Positions 35,540-47,000 are shown, counted from the stretch's first letter. The stretch: 64,000 nucleotides of DNA from Dugong dugon (GCA_030035585.1 CM057464.1:75996919-76060918); one strand, 5' to 3'. Notes: a model not told the origin generated them from the sequence alone. Made by a program: numbers and translations.

Positions 35540-37130
35540 GAACAAAATTAAAATGACATTCAAGAAAGCATGAACAATTAGAATTAAAATTTAAAAATGC
35601 CAATTGTAATAATATCGAAAACATAAAATATCTAAGGGATAAATTTAATATGTTCAAGACTGTGCCACTGAAAACCATAAAACATTGCTGAGAGAAATTT
35701 AAAAAGACCTAAATAAATTAGAGATATACCATGTTTATGGACAAGAAGATTCAATAATGTTTAGGTATCAATTCTCCCTAAATTGATCTATAGATCAATG
35801 CAATTCCAGTCAAAAATTATAGCAGACCTTTTTGCAGAAATTGACAGACTGATTTTTAAATTTGTATGGAAATGCAAATAACCTAGAGTATACAAAACAA
35901 TTTTGAAAGAGGAAAAAAAGAAGACCAAAGCTGGCGGGCATACACTACTTGATTTAAGGATATAAAGACACAGTAATCACTACAGTATGATATTGGTATA
36001 GGATAGACACACGGATCAGTGGAACAGCCTGGAGAGACCAGAAATAGACCCCTATGAATATGGTAAATTGATTTTTAACAAAGGTTCCAAAGTATTTCAC
36101 TGGAGAAAGGACAGTCTTTTAAACAAATAGTCCTGAAACAACTGGATATATATTTGAAAAAGAAAATGAACCTCAATTTTTACCTCATACCATATACAAA
36201 AAATAACTCAAAAGGAATCATAGACCTAATCATAAAATCTAAAACTATAAAACTTCTACAGACGATATAGGGGAAAATTTTTGTGACCTTGGGTGAAGCA
36301 AAGATTTGTTAGATGGGACACAAAAAGCATGAACTATAAAAGAAAACATTGATAAATTGGCCTTCAAAATTTAAAACTTTTGGTCTTTGAAAGACATTGT
36401 TAAAAAAGTGAAATGGCAAACTGTGGCTTGGGAGAAGATATTCTCAATACATACGTGTGACAAAAGACGTATCCAAAATGTATGAAGAACTCTTACAACT
36501 AAAGATTAAGAAGACAACCCAGTAAAAAGTGGGGAAAATATTTGAATAGGCACTTCATGAAGGAAGATATGTGAATGGCAAATAACCCCATGAAAAAATA
36601 TTCAATTATTAAACAATAGGGAAATGCAAGTTAAAACCACAATGATATATCGCTACATATCACTCAAATAGTTGAAGTTTAAAAGACTGGCAATACTAAG
36701 TATTGGCAAGTATTGGAGCAATATCAGAGCAACTGGAACTCATACATTTTTGGTAGGAGTGTAAAATGGTACAGCCACTTTAGGAAAGGGTCTGGCTATT
36801 TATTATAAAATTAAACATACATCTACATTATGGCCCAGGATTCCACTCTGGATATTTATGCAAGGGAAATGAAAACACGTCCAAAGACTTCTACATGAAT
36901 ATTCATAGCAGCTTTATTCATAATAATCAAAACCCAGAAACAATCTAAACCTCCATCTACCAGTGAATGGAGAAATAGTGGTATATCTATGTAACGGAAT
37001 ACTACAGTGGAATGAGTGACTAATATAAACAACACATGGATAAATCTCAAAAACATTATGCTGAGTGAAAGAAGCCCAATACACAAGCGAGTACGGTACG
37101 AGTCCATTTTATGAGCCCCCTCTTTATAAC
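35540..37130 (+). mobile_element. L1 copy, + strand, C-terminal half of ORF2
   Basis: Sense L1 landmarks in order: ATGTTTATGGACAAGAAGAT, CAATGCAATTCCAGTCAAAA, GTAGGAGTGTAAAATGGTAC, CATAGCAGCTTTATTCATAA and TGCTGAGTGAAAGAAGCCCA. No long frame remains, so it is old and inactive. Confidence 0.88.
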
Positions 37131-38354
37131 TTTTATTGGTATATTTCTGAATTTAGAATAAAGATATAATAAATGATGGCTCTTGTGTGTACCTGTGTAT
37201 ACCATATCTTGTTCTACAAAGTATTTTAGATGACTAGGAAAGTATTTGGGCCATAGATACCCCGAATATAATATTTTAAACAGCAACTATTGCGATGATA
37301 TAATTACAGCAGTGGAAAATATTTGTATGGATAGAAAATTAAATATAAGAAGCAGAAACAATCATTAGATTGGAATTATGAATAACTTTTATTGCAGCTT
37401 TTCTGTTAATCTTATTTCATTTTTATAAATGAATAGGAAAGAAAAAAGTTTATTATTTATGAACGTGTGAACTCACATTTCTGGAATTCTCAAGTTTTTT
37501 TTTTTTTTAAGAAGAGGTGTAAGATTTATCCTTTTAAAAGCTGTACTTGCACTTGGTAATTTTAAAAAAATTTGTTTGCTTTTTCAAAGAAAATAGTGAT
37601 TGCTGCCCTTGTTTTAAGTCCTTTGTATATCTTATCAGTGACAGTGAACATAGTACAGGAAATGTGCCAGGCAGTGGCTATATCAGCAGTAACAGCAGCA
37701 AAAATAGCTTGTAGTATGTATAGAAGAGCTTTTTGTAAAGCAATAACAGAAAATTTGATGGAAGAGGAGGCAGCAAGAACACCTGGAGAGAACCTGAAAA
37801 CAAGAATGTGTATGAAAATGAAGTCTATGAGAAAATAGAGATTACAGGAGAGACAGGGCATTTATAAGGGTTTGCAGAGAGGGCAGTCAAGTTCTAGTAA
37901 TAATAATTTGACATAGTCACAGTGGCTGAAGTCCTCCTAAATTCTGCTATGAATATGAGAGGAAAGGAGGGGGCAACAGATTGTGACCACAAAATGAAGA
38001 TACTATTCTAGGAACAAAGATACTATTCTAGCCATCCTGACAAAAGAACATTTATCATTTTCTTAAGTAAATAAAGATTGGTGGTCAAAACTAAAGAGAT
38101 ATTCCTGGGCTTTATCTCCTGTTTAAAAAAAATTTTTTCTTACTAAAAACAAGACAAAACAAAGCTCTTTGACTCTCTAAATATTCAAATAGTACAGAAA
38201 AGTATAAAAAAATTGTTCAAAATGCCATCATCCAGGGATAATCCGTCTGTTCGTTTTGGTAAATGTTTCCAGACATCTTTCTTGCATATGTATGTATATA
38301 CGCATGTCATTTACTATAAATGAGATCATATCACATACTTAGTATTACCAAGGA
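37131..38354. other. Unassigned intronic sequence
   Basis: Complementary open frames at 37562-37861 mirror each other and are compositional. A 19-base duplication (AGATACTATTCTAG) lies at 37998-38034. Confidence 0.5.
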
Positions 38355-38455
38355 TTATGGAGATGGCACAGGACCAGGCATTATTTCCTCCTCTTATACA
38401 TAAGGTCAGCATGAGTTGGAGCCCACTTGATGCAACTAACAACAACAGCAACTTG
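38355..38455 (+). mobile_element. RTE/SINE 3' fragment with CAA tail
   Basis: GGAGATGGCACAGGACCAGG, then GTCAGCATGAGTTGGAGCCC and CAACTAACAACAACAGCAAC. Only the last ~100 bases of the family are present. Confidence 0.75.
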
Positions 38456-38602
38456 TAGCCTGCTTTTTCCTGGCCTACTCAGAATGTTGTCATGGGTATC
38501 TTTCCATGTTACTAAATGTAGATATTCATCTTTAGTGGTTACATACTGTCTATCCATTGTATAGATGTCCCACAATATAACCTATTTCTTACTGGTATAT
38601 TC

Positions 38603-38801
38603 ACAAAACCAAACCCATAGCCATCAAGTTGATTCCGACTCATAATGATCCTATAGGACAGAGCAGAACTGCCCCACAGGGTTTCCAAGGCTGTAAATCT
38701 TTGTGGAAGCAGACTGCCATGTCTTACTCCCTGCAGAGTGGCTGGTGGGTTCAAACCGCTGACCTTTTGGTTAGCAGCGGAGCGCTTTAACCAGGGCGCC
38801 T
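38603..38801 (-). mobile_element. AfroSINE copy, - strand
   Basis: Antisense head, body and tail are all readable. The left flank TTCTTACTGGTATAT and right flank TTCTTTATTGGTATAC are diverged direct repeats, a likely target-site duplication. Confidence 0.92.
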
Positions 38802-39930
38802 TCTTTATTGGTATACATTTTGTTTTATTTAAATTTTGTAATTCATTTTACTACTTTTGGCTTTTTTTTTTTTTTTTTTTTGCATGATATCTGATACAAT
38901 GAATAGTAATTAAATCCCTTTTGATCAGCTAAGGTCCCCTAGAAAGGTTTTGCCTGCTCCAGAAATACACTTCTGCTGAATATGGTTGGATATATGGTGC
39001 CACGTATAGAAAGGCAAAGTCTTATTGGTTCTACCTGTGATGAGCCATGATGAATAATGGACTCAGAGAGAGGGCTGTAGCTCTGAGTAGTTAACTGATA
39101 TCACCCAGTCGCATTTTACAAGTTTTTATTTACCTGCATAGCAGTTAGGACGCAGATGAATAGGGTAAGGTTCATTGAGAGGTGGTCTCCCTCAGAATGC
39201 ATCCCAGGGTGAGTTGACACAGGAAATCTCTTCTGCACATGTAAGCCTCCAAGTTTACATTGCAGGCGAAAGAACATGAGGCAAAGGGGCCTAGGGGTTT
39301 TATACCACAGAGTGCAAGGGAATAGGGAAAAAGGGTAAGAGGAAAGGGCCTTTGTAAAGCTGCACCTGGCCTGACTGTCCTGTTGCCAGGCTTTGTTCAA
39401 ATTGAACAGCATGGCAGTCCTGTGACCATGAGTGCATGACTAGAAAGAACATTTATTCCCCCACTAGCTATAGTATAATTAAGTAGTCATAAGTAGTCAT
39501 AGAGACAGAGAAAATTACTATGGGCTCAGAACAGGGAGGAAACTTTATCTGACAGGCAATGGGGACTGGGAGAGACAGAGAGACCCAACTCCAAGCCTCC
39601 CTATCAGAGAATGCTCTGAGCCTAAGTCCTTAGTTTAGGCAGCCTGGATGTGAAAAAGGCAGACCACCCTCCCAGCAACACCCATTAACCATCCTCCTCA
39701 CTGTGGAAAGGAAAAGTATGGATGGGGCATTGGGTACTCTGACTGTGTAACGCAGGCTATACAGAGTGTCAGTAGTGGTGGTGGTGGGAGGTAGTTGTAA
39801 GAGTCAATTAAATACTCACAATCTCATTTCATGATTTATCTATGTTGTTTAAAAATATGTTTCTTTAACATAGTGCTAGATGAATAATTCATATACTTGA
39901 TGCATGACTTCACAGCTTGGGTTAAATTAA

Positions 39931-40130
39931 GAAGCCCTGGTGGAACAATGGCTGAGCTCTCGTCTGCTAACCAAAAGGACAGCAGTTTGAACCCACAAGT
40001 GGCTCCTTGGGAGAAGAGACCTAGCGATCAACTACAGCCTAGGAAACCCTATGGGGCAGTTCTGCTGTGTCATATAGGGTCTCTGTGAGTCGGAATTGAC
40101 TCAATGGCACACAACAGCAGCAACAATAAT
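39931..40130 (+). mobile_element. AfroSINE copy, + strand, CAA-tailed subtype
   Basis: The tRNA-like head starts GAAGCCCTGGTGG. The body includes AGACCTAGCGATCAACTAC and the 3' end is ACTCAATGGCACACAACAGC with CAACAA repeats, the RTE-type tail rather than the GGTTT type. Confidence 0.9.
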
Positions 40131-40474
40131 ATTCTTATAATAATTAAATCATTATAATTACTTTTATTATAAGATTGAAATAATTATAAAGAAGAAAATA
40201 AAAATTGTAATGTCTTTACCCAGCATTAGACTGATATTTTGGTGTAGAATCTTTTAGACTTTTTGCCATGTATACAATTATATACAGAAATACACTCGGA
40301 GTCTCTTAAAGATTAGTCATGTACAAATTGTATTTACTTTCATCTAACAGTATTTTATGGATATCTTTTTATGACAATGTTCATAGATTTCCGTAATTTT
40401 AATAAGAATTTTATTGGTTGTATAATATTCTGTTATATGTTATAATAAAATTACTTTTATTTCACTTTTTATAG

Positions 40475-40921
40475 TCTTTAAAAAATTAAGAAATATAACA
40501 CATATGTAGAAAACTATTTAAAACAAAAATGTGTAGTTTAATAGATTACAATTAAATGAACACTAATCTGTCATCCAGGTGAGGAAATACAACATTGCGA
40601 TTACCAGAGAAACCTTACCTTGTGCCCCTTTTCAACCACCCCCTTTTCTGTCTCTACAGGAAACTACTAGTCTGACTTTATGGTAATCACTTTTTTACCT
40701 TTTTTTGTTTTGTTTACCATCTGAGTATTCATCCCTAAACAATACAGTTTTTCTTATTAAAATAAAACTTTATATAAGTGGAATCATTCAGTATGTTTTA
40801 CTTTTTGTCTAGATTATTTTGCTTAATATATTTTTAGGTTTATTCATGTTGTGTGAAGTTGTGGTTTTTAGAAATTTTTGTCACTATGAATATTTTACAC
40901 TTATTATTCATTCTACTTTTT
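40475..40921 (-). mobile_element. Old L1 3' fragment, - strand
   Basis: AACAAAAATGTGTAGTTTAA, CCCTTTTCAACCACCCCCTT and AAGTGGAATCATTCAGTATG are antisense L1 3' sequences. It abuts a different L1 3' end at about 40922. Confidence 0.7.
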
Positions 40922-41545
40922 TATAATTTATTTTTGTTGTTGTTGAGAGTATACATAGCAGAACATACACCAGTTCAACAATTTCTGCATAAACAGTTCA
41001 GTGACATTGATTATATCCTTCAAGTTGTGCTACTATTGTCACCCTCCTTTTCTAAGTTATTTCTCCCCCCATTAACATAAACTCACTGCTCCCTGAGTTT
41101 CCTGTCTAATCTTTCAAGTTGCTGTTGTCAGTTTGATCCCATATAGATAGATCTCAAAAGAGCGCAATTTGCAAAACAGACATTCTTTACTAGTTAAGCT
41201 AAACTGTTGTTTGGTTTTAAGAAGACTTCAGGGGATATTTTTGGTTTCAAGTTTAAAGGTGATCTCAGGGCAGTAGTTTCTAGGGTTCATCCAGCCTCCA
41301 CGGCTCCAGGAAATCCAGATTCCATGAGAATTTGAAATTCTGTTCTGCATTTTCTCCCTTTTGATCAGGATTCTTCTATAGACTCTTTGATCAAAATGTT
41401 CAGTAATGGTGGCTAGTCACTCTCCAGTTCTTCTTGTCTCATGGCAGAGGGGGCAGTTGTTCATCGAGGCAGTTAGCCACACGTTCCATGTCCTCCTCCT
41501 ATTCTTGACTCTCCTTTCTCTGTTGCTCCAGCTGTTGTTCAGATT
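40922..41545 (-). mobile_element. L1 3' UTR fragment, - strand, second subfamily
   Basis: TGAGAGTATACATAGCAGAA and CCAGTTCAACAATTTCTGCA, then CTGTCTAATCTTTCAAGTTG. It parallels the 3' UTRs at 16190 and 43201 but is clearly a different subfamily. It lies between two older L1 pieces. Confidence 0.7.
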
Positions 41546-42720
41546 TTTTTCTACTATAGATTAATTTTACCTGTTCTAGAACTTCGTATGGATGGGACCA
41601 AATACAGTAGTGTGTACTCTTTTGTGTAAGGCTTCTTTCATCCAGCAAGTTTTTGAAATTCATTTATGCTCATATTAATACTTGGTTCCTTTTAATTGCT
41701 GAGTTAGCATTCCATTATATAAATAGAGTACAATTTAGTTATCTCTTCTATTATTGATGGACATCTGCGCTACTTCTAAATATTTGCTATTATGAAAAGA
41801 ACTTTCATGAACATTATTACAAAGTCTTTTTGTGGACATATGCTTTCATTTTTATTGGATAAATACCTAGGAATGGAATTGCTAGGTCATAAGGGCAGAT
41901 ATCCCTAGTTTATAAAAAATTGCCAGATCTTTTTCCAAAGTGGCCATATCATTTATATTCCTGTCAATAATATATGAGCGTTCTGATTCCTTTACACCTT
42001 GAAAAAACATTTTTTTTTTTAATTTAAAAAATTTTAACCATTTGAATGGCTATGTAGTGGTATCTCATTGTGGTTTTCACTGTGGTTTTAATTTGTACTT
42101 CCCTGATGGCTAAGGAGGTTGAATGTCTTGTCATATATTTATTGACCCTTTTAATTTTATCATTTGTAAAGTGTCTGTTCATGCATTTTGCTTGTTTTTC
42201 CACTCTGTTTGACTGTGCTTTTCTTATTTTTGTCTGGACTATTTTTGGTTCTTTGCACGTCCATATACATTTTAGAATCAACTTGTAAATGTCCGCACAC
42301 ACAAGATATTTTGGTTTTTTTTGGGATTGTGTTGAATCTACAGGTCAGTTTGATATATTTACAATATTAAATCTTCTGGTGCATGGTTATGGCATCTCTC
42401 TGTTATTTAGACTTTTTTCCAGCTTCTCTCAGTTTTATATTTTCTTTGTGAAGACCTTGCACATCTTTTGTTAGATTTTTTCCTGGGTACTTGGTAGTTT
42501 TGATCCTGTTACAAATTGTAGCTTAAAAAAATTCCGTTATTGATCTTTGTTGCTAGAAGATGGAAATACAATTGGTTTTCCTATATTTGACCTTGTAGCC
42601 AGAAACCTTGCTTAATTAGATAAATAATTCTAATAATTTATCTATGGATTCTTCTGGATTTTCTAAGTATACTAATAATATAATTTGTGAATAATGACTG
42701 TTTCTTTTTCAATCTTTATA
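41546..42720 (-). mobile_element. Old L1 fragment, - strand, ORF2 C-terminal region
   Basis: GGAATTGCTAGGTCATAAGG, CCAAAGTGGCCATATCATTT, TACTTCCCTGATGGCTAAGG and TTTTCCTGGGTACTTGGTAG are antisense landmarks of old L1 ORF2. Heavily decayed. A poly-T run follows at 42722-42740. Confidence 0.82.
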
Positions 42721-43060
42721 CCTTTTTTTTTTTTTTTTTGGTCTTGTCTGTCTGATTCTGATTAATAGAGTCTTGTTTTCTTATGTGCTTTGTTGTCTTT
42801 GACCTTGGGCTGGACATTGTATCTGGTAAGTTATTTGGAGGAATATACTGGGGCCTAGGAGGATTACATCTTTCTCCAGGAGGGTTTTCATTTGTTTCTT
42901 CCATGGGCCTAGGGGCACTGCTAGTCCAGGACCATTTTAATTCAAATATAGGATCTGAGGTCCCTGGCCTACTAGCTAATGGGAGACTGGGCTGCATATC
43001 CATACGCTGGCTGGTAAATTTTTGGTTCACTCCTAACTAAGTCCTTCAGGGTCTTAGATA

Positions 43061-44402
43061 AAAATAAACCAAACCCATTGCCGTTGAGTTGGTTCTGACT
43101 CATAGTGACTGCATAGGACAGAGTAGAACTGCCCCATAGGGTTTCCAAGGAGCAGTTGGTGGATTCAAACTGCCGACCTTTTGGTTAGCAGCCGAACTCT
43201 TTTTTTTTAATTGTACTTTAGATGAAGATTTACAGAACAAATAGTTTCTCATTAAGCAGTTAGTACACGTACTGTTTTATGACATTGGTTAACAACCCCA
43301 CGACATGTCAACACTCTCCCTTCTCAACCTTGGGTTCCTTGTTACCAACTTTCCTGTCCCCTCCTGCCTTCTAGTCCTTGTCCCCGGGCTGTTGTGCATC
43401 ATTGGTCTCGTATTGTTTTATGAGCTTGTCTAATCTTTGGCTGAAAGGTGAACCTTGGGAGTGACTTCATTACTGAGCTAAAAGGCTGTCCGGGGGCCAT
43501 ACTCTCACGGTTTCTCCAGTCTGTGTCAGGCCAGTAGGTCTGGTCTTTTTCTGTGAGTTAGAATTTTGTTCTACACTTTTTCTCCAGCTCTGTTTGGGAC
43601 CTTCTGTTGTGATCCCTGTCAGAGCAGTCAGTGGTCATAGCTGGGCACCATCTAGTTGTACTGGACTTAGTCTGGTGGAAGCTGTGATAGTTGTGGTCCA
43701 TTAGTCCTTTGGACTGATCTTTCCCTTGTATCTTGTTTTCTTCATTCTCCCTTGCTCCCGAAGGGGTGAGACCAGTGGAGTATCTTAGATGGCTGCTCAC
43801 AGACTTTTAAGACCCCAGATGCTACTCACCAAGGTAGAATGTAGAATATTTTCTTTATAAACTGTATTATGTCAATTGAGCTAGATGTTCCCCAAGACAG
43901 ACCATGGTCCTCACAGCCCTCTGCCCAGCAGTTCAGTCCCTTAGGGAATTTGGATTTGTCTGTGGAGCTTCCATGACCTTACCTTGTACAAGTTGTGCTG
44001 GCTTCCCTAGTATTGTGTACTGTTTTACCCTTCACCAAAGTTACCACTTATCTATTGTCTATTTAGTGTCCCCTACCCCTGCTTGTAACCATCAAAGATT
44101 GTTTCTTTATATGTGTAAATCTTTTCACGAGTTTTTACAGTAGTGGTCTCATACAATATTTGCCCTTTTGTGATTGACTTATTTCAGTCGGCATAATGCC
44201 CTTCAGATTCATCCATGTTATGAGTGAGATACTTTGCAGATTCATCATTGTTCTTTATCGTTACATAATACTCCGTTGTGTGTATGTGCTATCGTTTGTT
44301 TATCCATTCGTCTGTTGATGGGCATCTAGGTTGTTTCCATCCTTTTGCTATTGTGAACAATGAGCAGCTGAACTCTTAACCACTATGCCACCAGGGTTTC
44401 CT
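43061..44402 (-). mobile_element. AfroSINE copy, - strand, split by an L1 insertion
   Basis: SINE tail and body at 43061-43201 and head at 44363-44402. The interrupting L1 is flanked by a 15-base direct repeat (AGCAGCCGAACTCTT and AGCAGCTGAACTCTT). The outer SINE flanks share TAGATAAAAATA and TAGATGAAAATA. Confidence 0.92.
43202..44362 (-). mobile_element. L1 copy, - strand, inserted in an AfroSINE
   Basis: Starts with a T run (poly-A in antisense), then GATGAAGATTTACAGAACAA and the 3' UTR, ending in ORF2-tail sequence (CATCTAGGTTGTTTCCATCC). A 15-base target-site duplication flanks it at 43187-43201 and 44363-44377. 5'-truncated. Confidence 0.93.
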
Positions 44403-44585
44403 AGATGAAAATAGGAAGTGGTTTATCCACTCTTGGCAGATCTCTTTGAAGCTGCTTTCCCAGAATTAGCAAATATAAAAGTGGACTTAAAATGACAGGA
44501 ATTGCCTGTTGATGTTTTGTTTGGCTTCTTTACCTTAACAGGTGGTTTGATCTAAATTACTTAGTCCCCAATTACTGGAACCTAA

Positions 44586-44790
44586 GGAGCCCTGGTGGCA
44601 CAGTGGTTAAAGTGCTCAGCTGCTAACCAAAAGGTGGGTGATTCGAACCCACCAGAGGGAGAAAAGACCTGGTGGGCGATGAGTTCCCCAAAGATTACAG
44701 CCTAGGAGACCCTGTGGGGCAGTTCTACCCTGTGCTATAGGGTCCCTATGAATTGACTCGACAGCACACAACAACATCAATGATAAGGTA
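44586..44790 (+). mobile_element. AfroSINE copy, + strand, CAA-tailed subtype
   Basis: Well-preserved head GGAGCCCTGGTGGCACAGTG and B-box-like GATTCGAACCC. Body of the GACCTGGTGGGCGATG type, ending in GACAGCACACAACAACATC. Same subtype as 39931-40130. Confidence 0.92.
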
Positions 44791-44954
44791 TTTCTTTATG
44801 ATTGCACTGAGTTTTTAATTTCTTTTACTGAATTTTTTGTTTATTTGTTTCTAGAAGTTCTTCTTTGTTTTTTTTTTTTTTAAACAAATTGCTTTTAATA
44901 GTTTCCCATTCACACACAGATATCATCAGGCTTTTTTTTTTATTTCCTTATACA

Positions 44955-44990
44955 TGTTGTTGTTGTTAGTTGCTGTTGAGTTGATTAGTA
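44955..44990 (-). mobile_element. RTE/SINE 3' end scrap
   Basis: TTGTTGTTGTTAGTTGCTGT followed by TGAGTTGATTAG is the antisense tip of the RTE-type tail. Nothing of the body remains. Confidence 0.55.
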
Positions 44991-45009
44991 GCATAGTAAT
45001 TCTCAGTAT

Positions 45010-45390
45010 ACTTTATGAATCTGTGTTGATTTTGCTCATGAAGTCAAGTCATCTATTCCTTGTTGTAAAATGCAGTGTATTTCATATTGTGTTTTAAAAT
45101 TTATTTGTAGGAATATTTTGAGGCATAGTGAGAAGGTGCTTTCCTCTAGAGAAGATTTGAGTTTGCTTCTGCCAGGTGTCCGGAGCATTTGAATCAGGGA
45201 CCACTTTAAAACAAGTTCAAGGCTTGAGATTCACTTGATGATTCATAGCATTTGAGCAGGAGGGTCTCTTGTTAGATCCCACTTTGTGTGGACCCAACTT
45301 TGTATAGTAACCTTCTCTGCTTTTAAGAAGATGCGTGTATCACATTTTTTTCTTTTTTTTCTGTGAAAGATTGATCTGAATAACTTTTAC
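45010..45390 (-). mobile_element. Second copy of the 24.9-25.5 kb LINE-like sequence
   Basis: GCTTCTGCCAGGTGTCCGGA, TCAGGGACCACTTTAAAACA and GATTGATCTGAATAACTTTT correspond in order to 24880-25520 (TTTCTGCCAGGTTTCTGGGC, TCAGGGACTCTTTTTAAACC, GTAGATCTGAATAACTTAAA). Confidence 0.55.
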
Positions 45391-45399
45391 TGAAATACC

Positions 45400-45940
45400 C
45401 AGTTCTACTGCAATTTATTTAACCAGATACCTGTTGCTGGACACTTAGGTTTTTTTTTTCTTCTTATTATAAATAACACAATGATGAAGAAACATTGTTC
45501 TCATTTGTATACTTGTCTTGCTTTTGAAGATTAATTCTGGAAGTGAAGTTGTTAGAGTCTGCATTTTTAAGGCTTTTTGATATGTATTGTCGAAGTGCCC
45601 TACACAAAGATTGTCCCAACACTGTACTCTAAGTCTTTTTAATTTTTGCTCTCTTAATAGATAGAAAGTTGTAGCACGTTATTATTTAATTTATATTTAT
45701 TATTATAGCTTTTATGAATATTGGTTTTCGTGTTTTACCACTTTGGGGTTACTGGTACTTAAGTACTACTATCTAGGGGTTTATCGAGAATAACTCAGTG
45801 TCAAATGTTGCAAATATTTCCCTCGGTTTATCATTTATAGTTCATCTTCATTTACAGATCTTTTTTTTTCTGTATAGAAGTTTAAAATTTTTATCTAGTC
45901 AGATCTATCAGTCTTTTGTGAGGCCATTATCAGTCTAAGA
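45400..45940 (-). mobile_element. Old L1/HAL1-like fragment, - strand
   Basis: ATACCTGTTGCTGGACACTT, GAAGTGAAGTTGTTAGAGTC, GTCGAAGTGCCCTACACAAA and ATCTATCAGTCTTTTGTGAG fit the antisense ORF2 tail of old L1 or HAL1. Confidence 0.65.
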
Positions 45941-46401
45941 TAATAGATTTATAGTTGTTTCTGCAAAAATGAATGTTTTAAGTCTGGAGTCATCTTATGT
46001 AGCTAGAAAATTGAAAAATAGTTAAACCACTCTTAAACTCAAATAAGTATTTTAGTAAGTTAACACAACTCTTGAATTGGGATAATACTCATTTTTAGTC
46101 TACATTAACCTGAGTTTTTATTACACATCTCTTCCTCTTTCTGCTAATTTCTTTTAAAGGTGCATGACTTTGGAAATTGTCACAGTAGAAGTTTGAAAGA
46201 ATATTGAATTTAGATTTTCTTTCACAAATTGACTTCACTAGATAATAATGATTCATTAATCATACTATGAAGGATTTGAGGTGTTAGGGTTTTAAAGTTT
46301 TTTTGTAAAAGTATTGACTCTTCCGTAGAACAGGAAAGCAGTTTATTTAAACTGAATGAGGACTTTTAATTTCTTAAACAGTAAAATATGTTTCCTTTTA
46401 G
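45940..46401. other. Unassigned intronic sequence leading to the PRIM2 acceptor
   Basis: AT-rich DNA with no named repeat, ending in the pyrimidine tract before the exon at 46402. Confidence 0.55.
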
Positions 46402-46497
46402 ATAAGTGATGAAGAGAAGAAGCTTCGAGAACAGGAGATCATTGCCTCATCACCAAGTTTAAGTGGGGCTCAATTGGAGATGGAGACAGTTTACAAG
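46402..46497 (+). CDS. PRIM2: PRIM2 internal coding exon (DNA primase large subunit p58), 32 codons
   Basis: This exon encodes part of the N-terminal helical domain of p58, the regulatory subunit of nuclear DNA primase. p58 pairs with the catalytic subunit PRIM1 and with DNA polymerase alpha to make RNA-DNA primers at replication origins and on the lagging strand. The translation begins [14 protein letters not shown] and ends LEMETVYK, and corresponds to roughly residues 154-185 of the 509-residue human protein as I remember it. The acceptor is a T-rich tract ending in TTAG and the donor is AAG|GTATGT. Both boundaries fall between codons, and 96 bases keeps the frame. The next exon continues the protein exactly. 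Identity to human is only about three quarters over these 32 codons, with the differences clustered in the last ten. The iron-sulfur domain of p58 lies further downstream in the gene and is not in this exon. A pseudogene copy is unlikely given the intact splice sites. Confidence 0.93.
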
Positions 46498-46565
46498 GTA
46501 TGTAAACTTAAAATATTTTCCAGGTTTTGTTAAATATATCACATTGACCTTTGTATACATACTTA

Positions 46566-47000
46566 ATTAACCCATTCATGAGTGTCGGTGTCACCACAGC
46601 TACCCTGCTCCTGCGCAGCTATTGTCCTCACCCTACTAGGGTTTGCTAACATCTGTGCTGGGCTGTCCTCCTACACAGACACCCTCCTAACCTTGCTTGG
46701 GCTCTGACCCCTGCTACAGGCCATTTTCTTTAAGGAATGCACTCCTCACAATGCTTCGCTTTCTATACCCTGCACTAGGCTGCCCCTATATAGAGGCCCT
46801 CATCACTCACTTGGCTCCAACACCCTGTGCTGGATTATTGCCTTGTGTGGAAGTCATTTTTGCCACTCTTGACCTCTGACATCATTGGACCACTCCCCAC
46901 GTGGACTCCCTCTCATTCCACTTGAGCTCTGACACCGATGCCAGCTTGCTTTCCCATGGGGATGCCTGCCTTAATCCAATCAAGTTCCAGCATCCTGCAC
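46566..47000. repeat. Degenerate minisatellite, unit about 55-59 bases, about seven units
   Basis: Recurrent core of the form CCCTGYRCTGGRCTGCC followed by ACACCCTCCTCACTYCACTTGGGCTCTGACA. Recognisable unit starts: TGTGCTGGGCTGTCC (46651), TGCTACAGGCCATTT (46710), CTGCACTAGGCTGCC (46770), CTGTGCTGGATTATT (46824), CATTGGACCACTCCC (46883), GATGCCAGCTTGCTT (46938) and CTGCACTGGACCACC (46995). GC-rich against an AT-rich background. It begins about 70 bases after the PRIM2 exon. Unit divergence is high, so the array is old. Confidence 0.7.

Larger units (their letters stand above)
1..46401 (+). other. PRIM2: Inferred PRIM2 intron upstream of the first visible exon
   Basis: No exon of PRIM2 or of another gene was recognised in this stretch. 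I looked for the p58 segments that precede residue 154 (for example RLAYCQSEELRRWF and FLKDSQLQFEA) and did not see them, but this was a reading by eye and a short exon could be missed. The sequence is AT-rich and filled with repeats listed separately. The true intron start lies outside the window or was missed. Confidence 0.6.

Noticed and set aside
37562-37861. Mirror-image open frames on both strands
   Set aside because: Open frames on opposite strands over the same bases arise from low stop density. No family resemblance.
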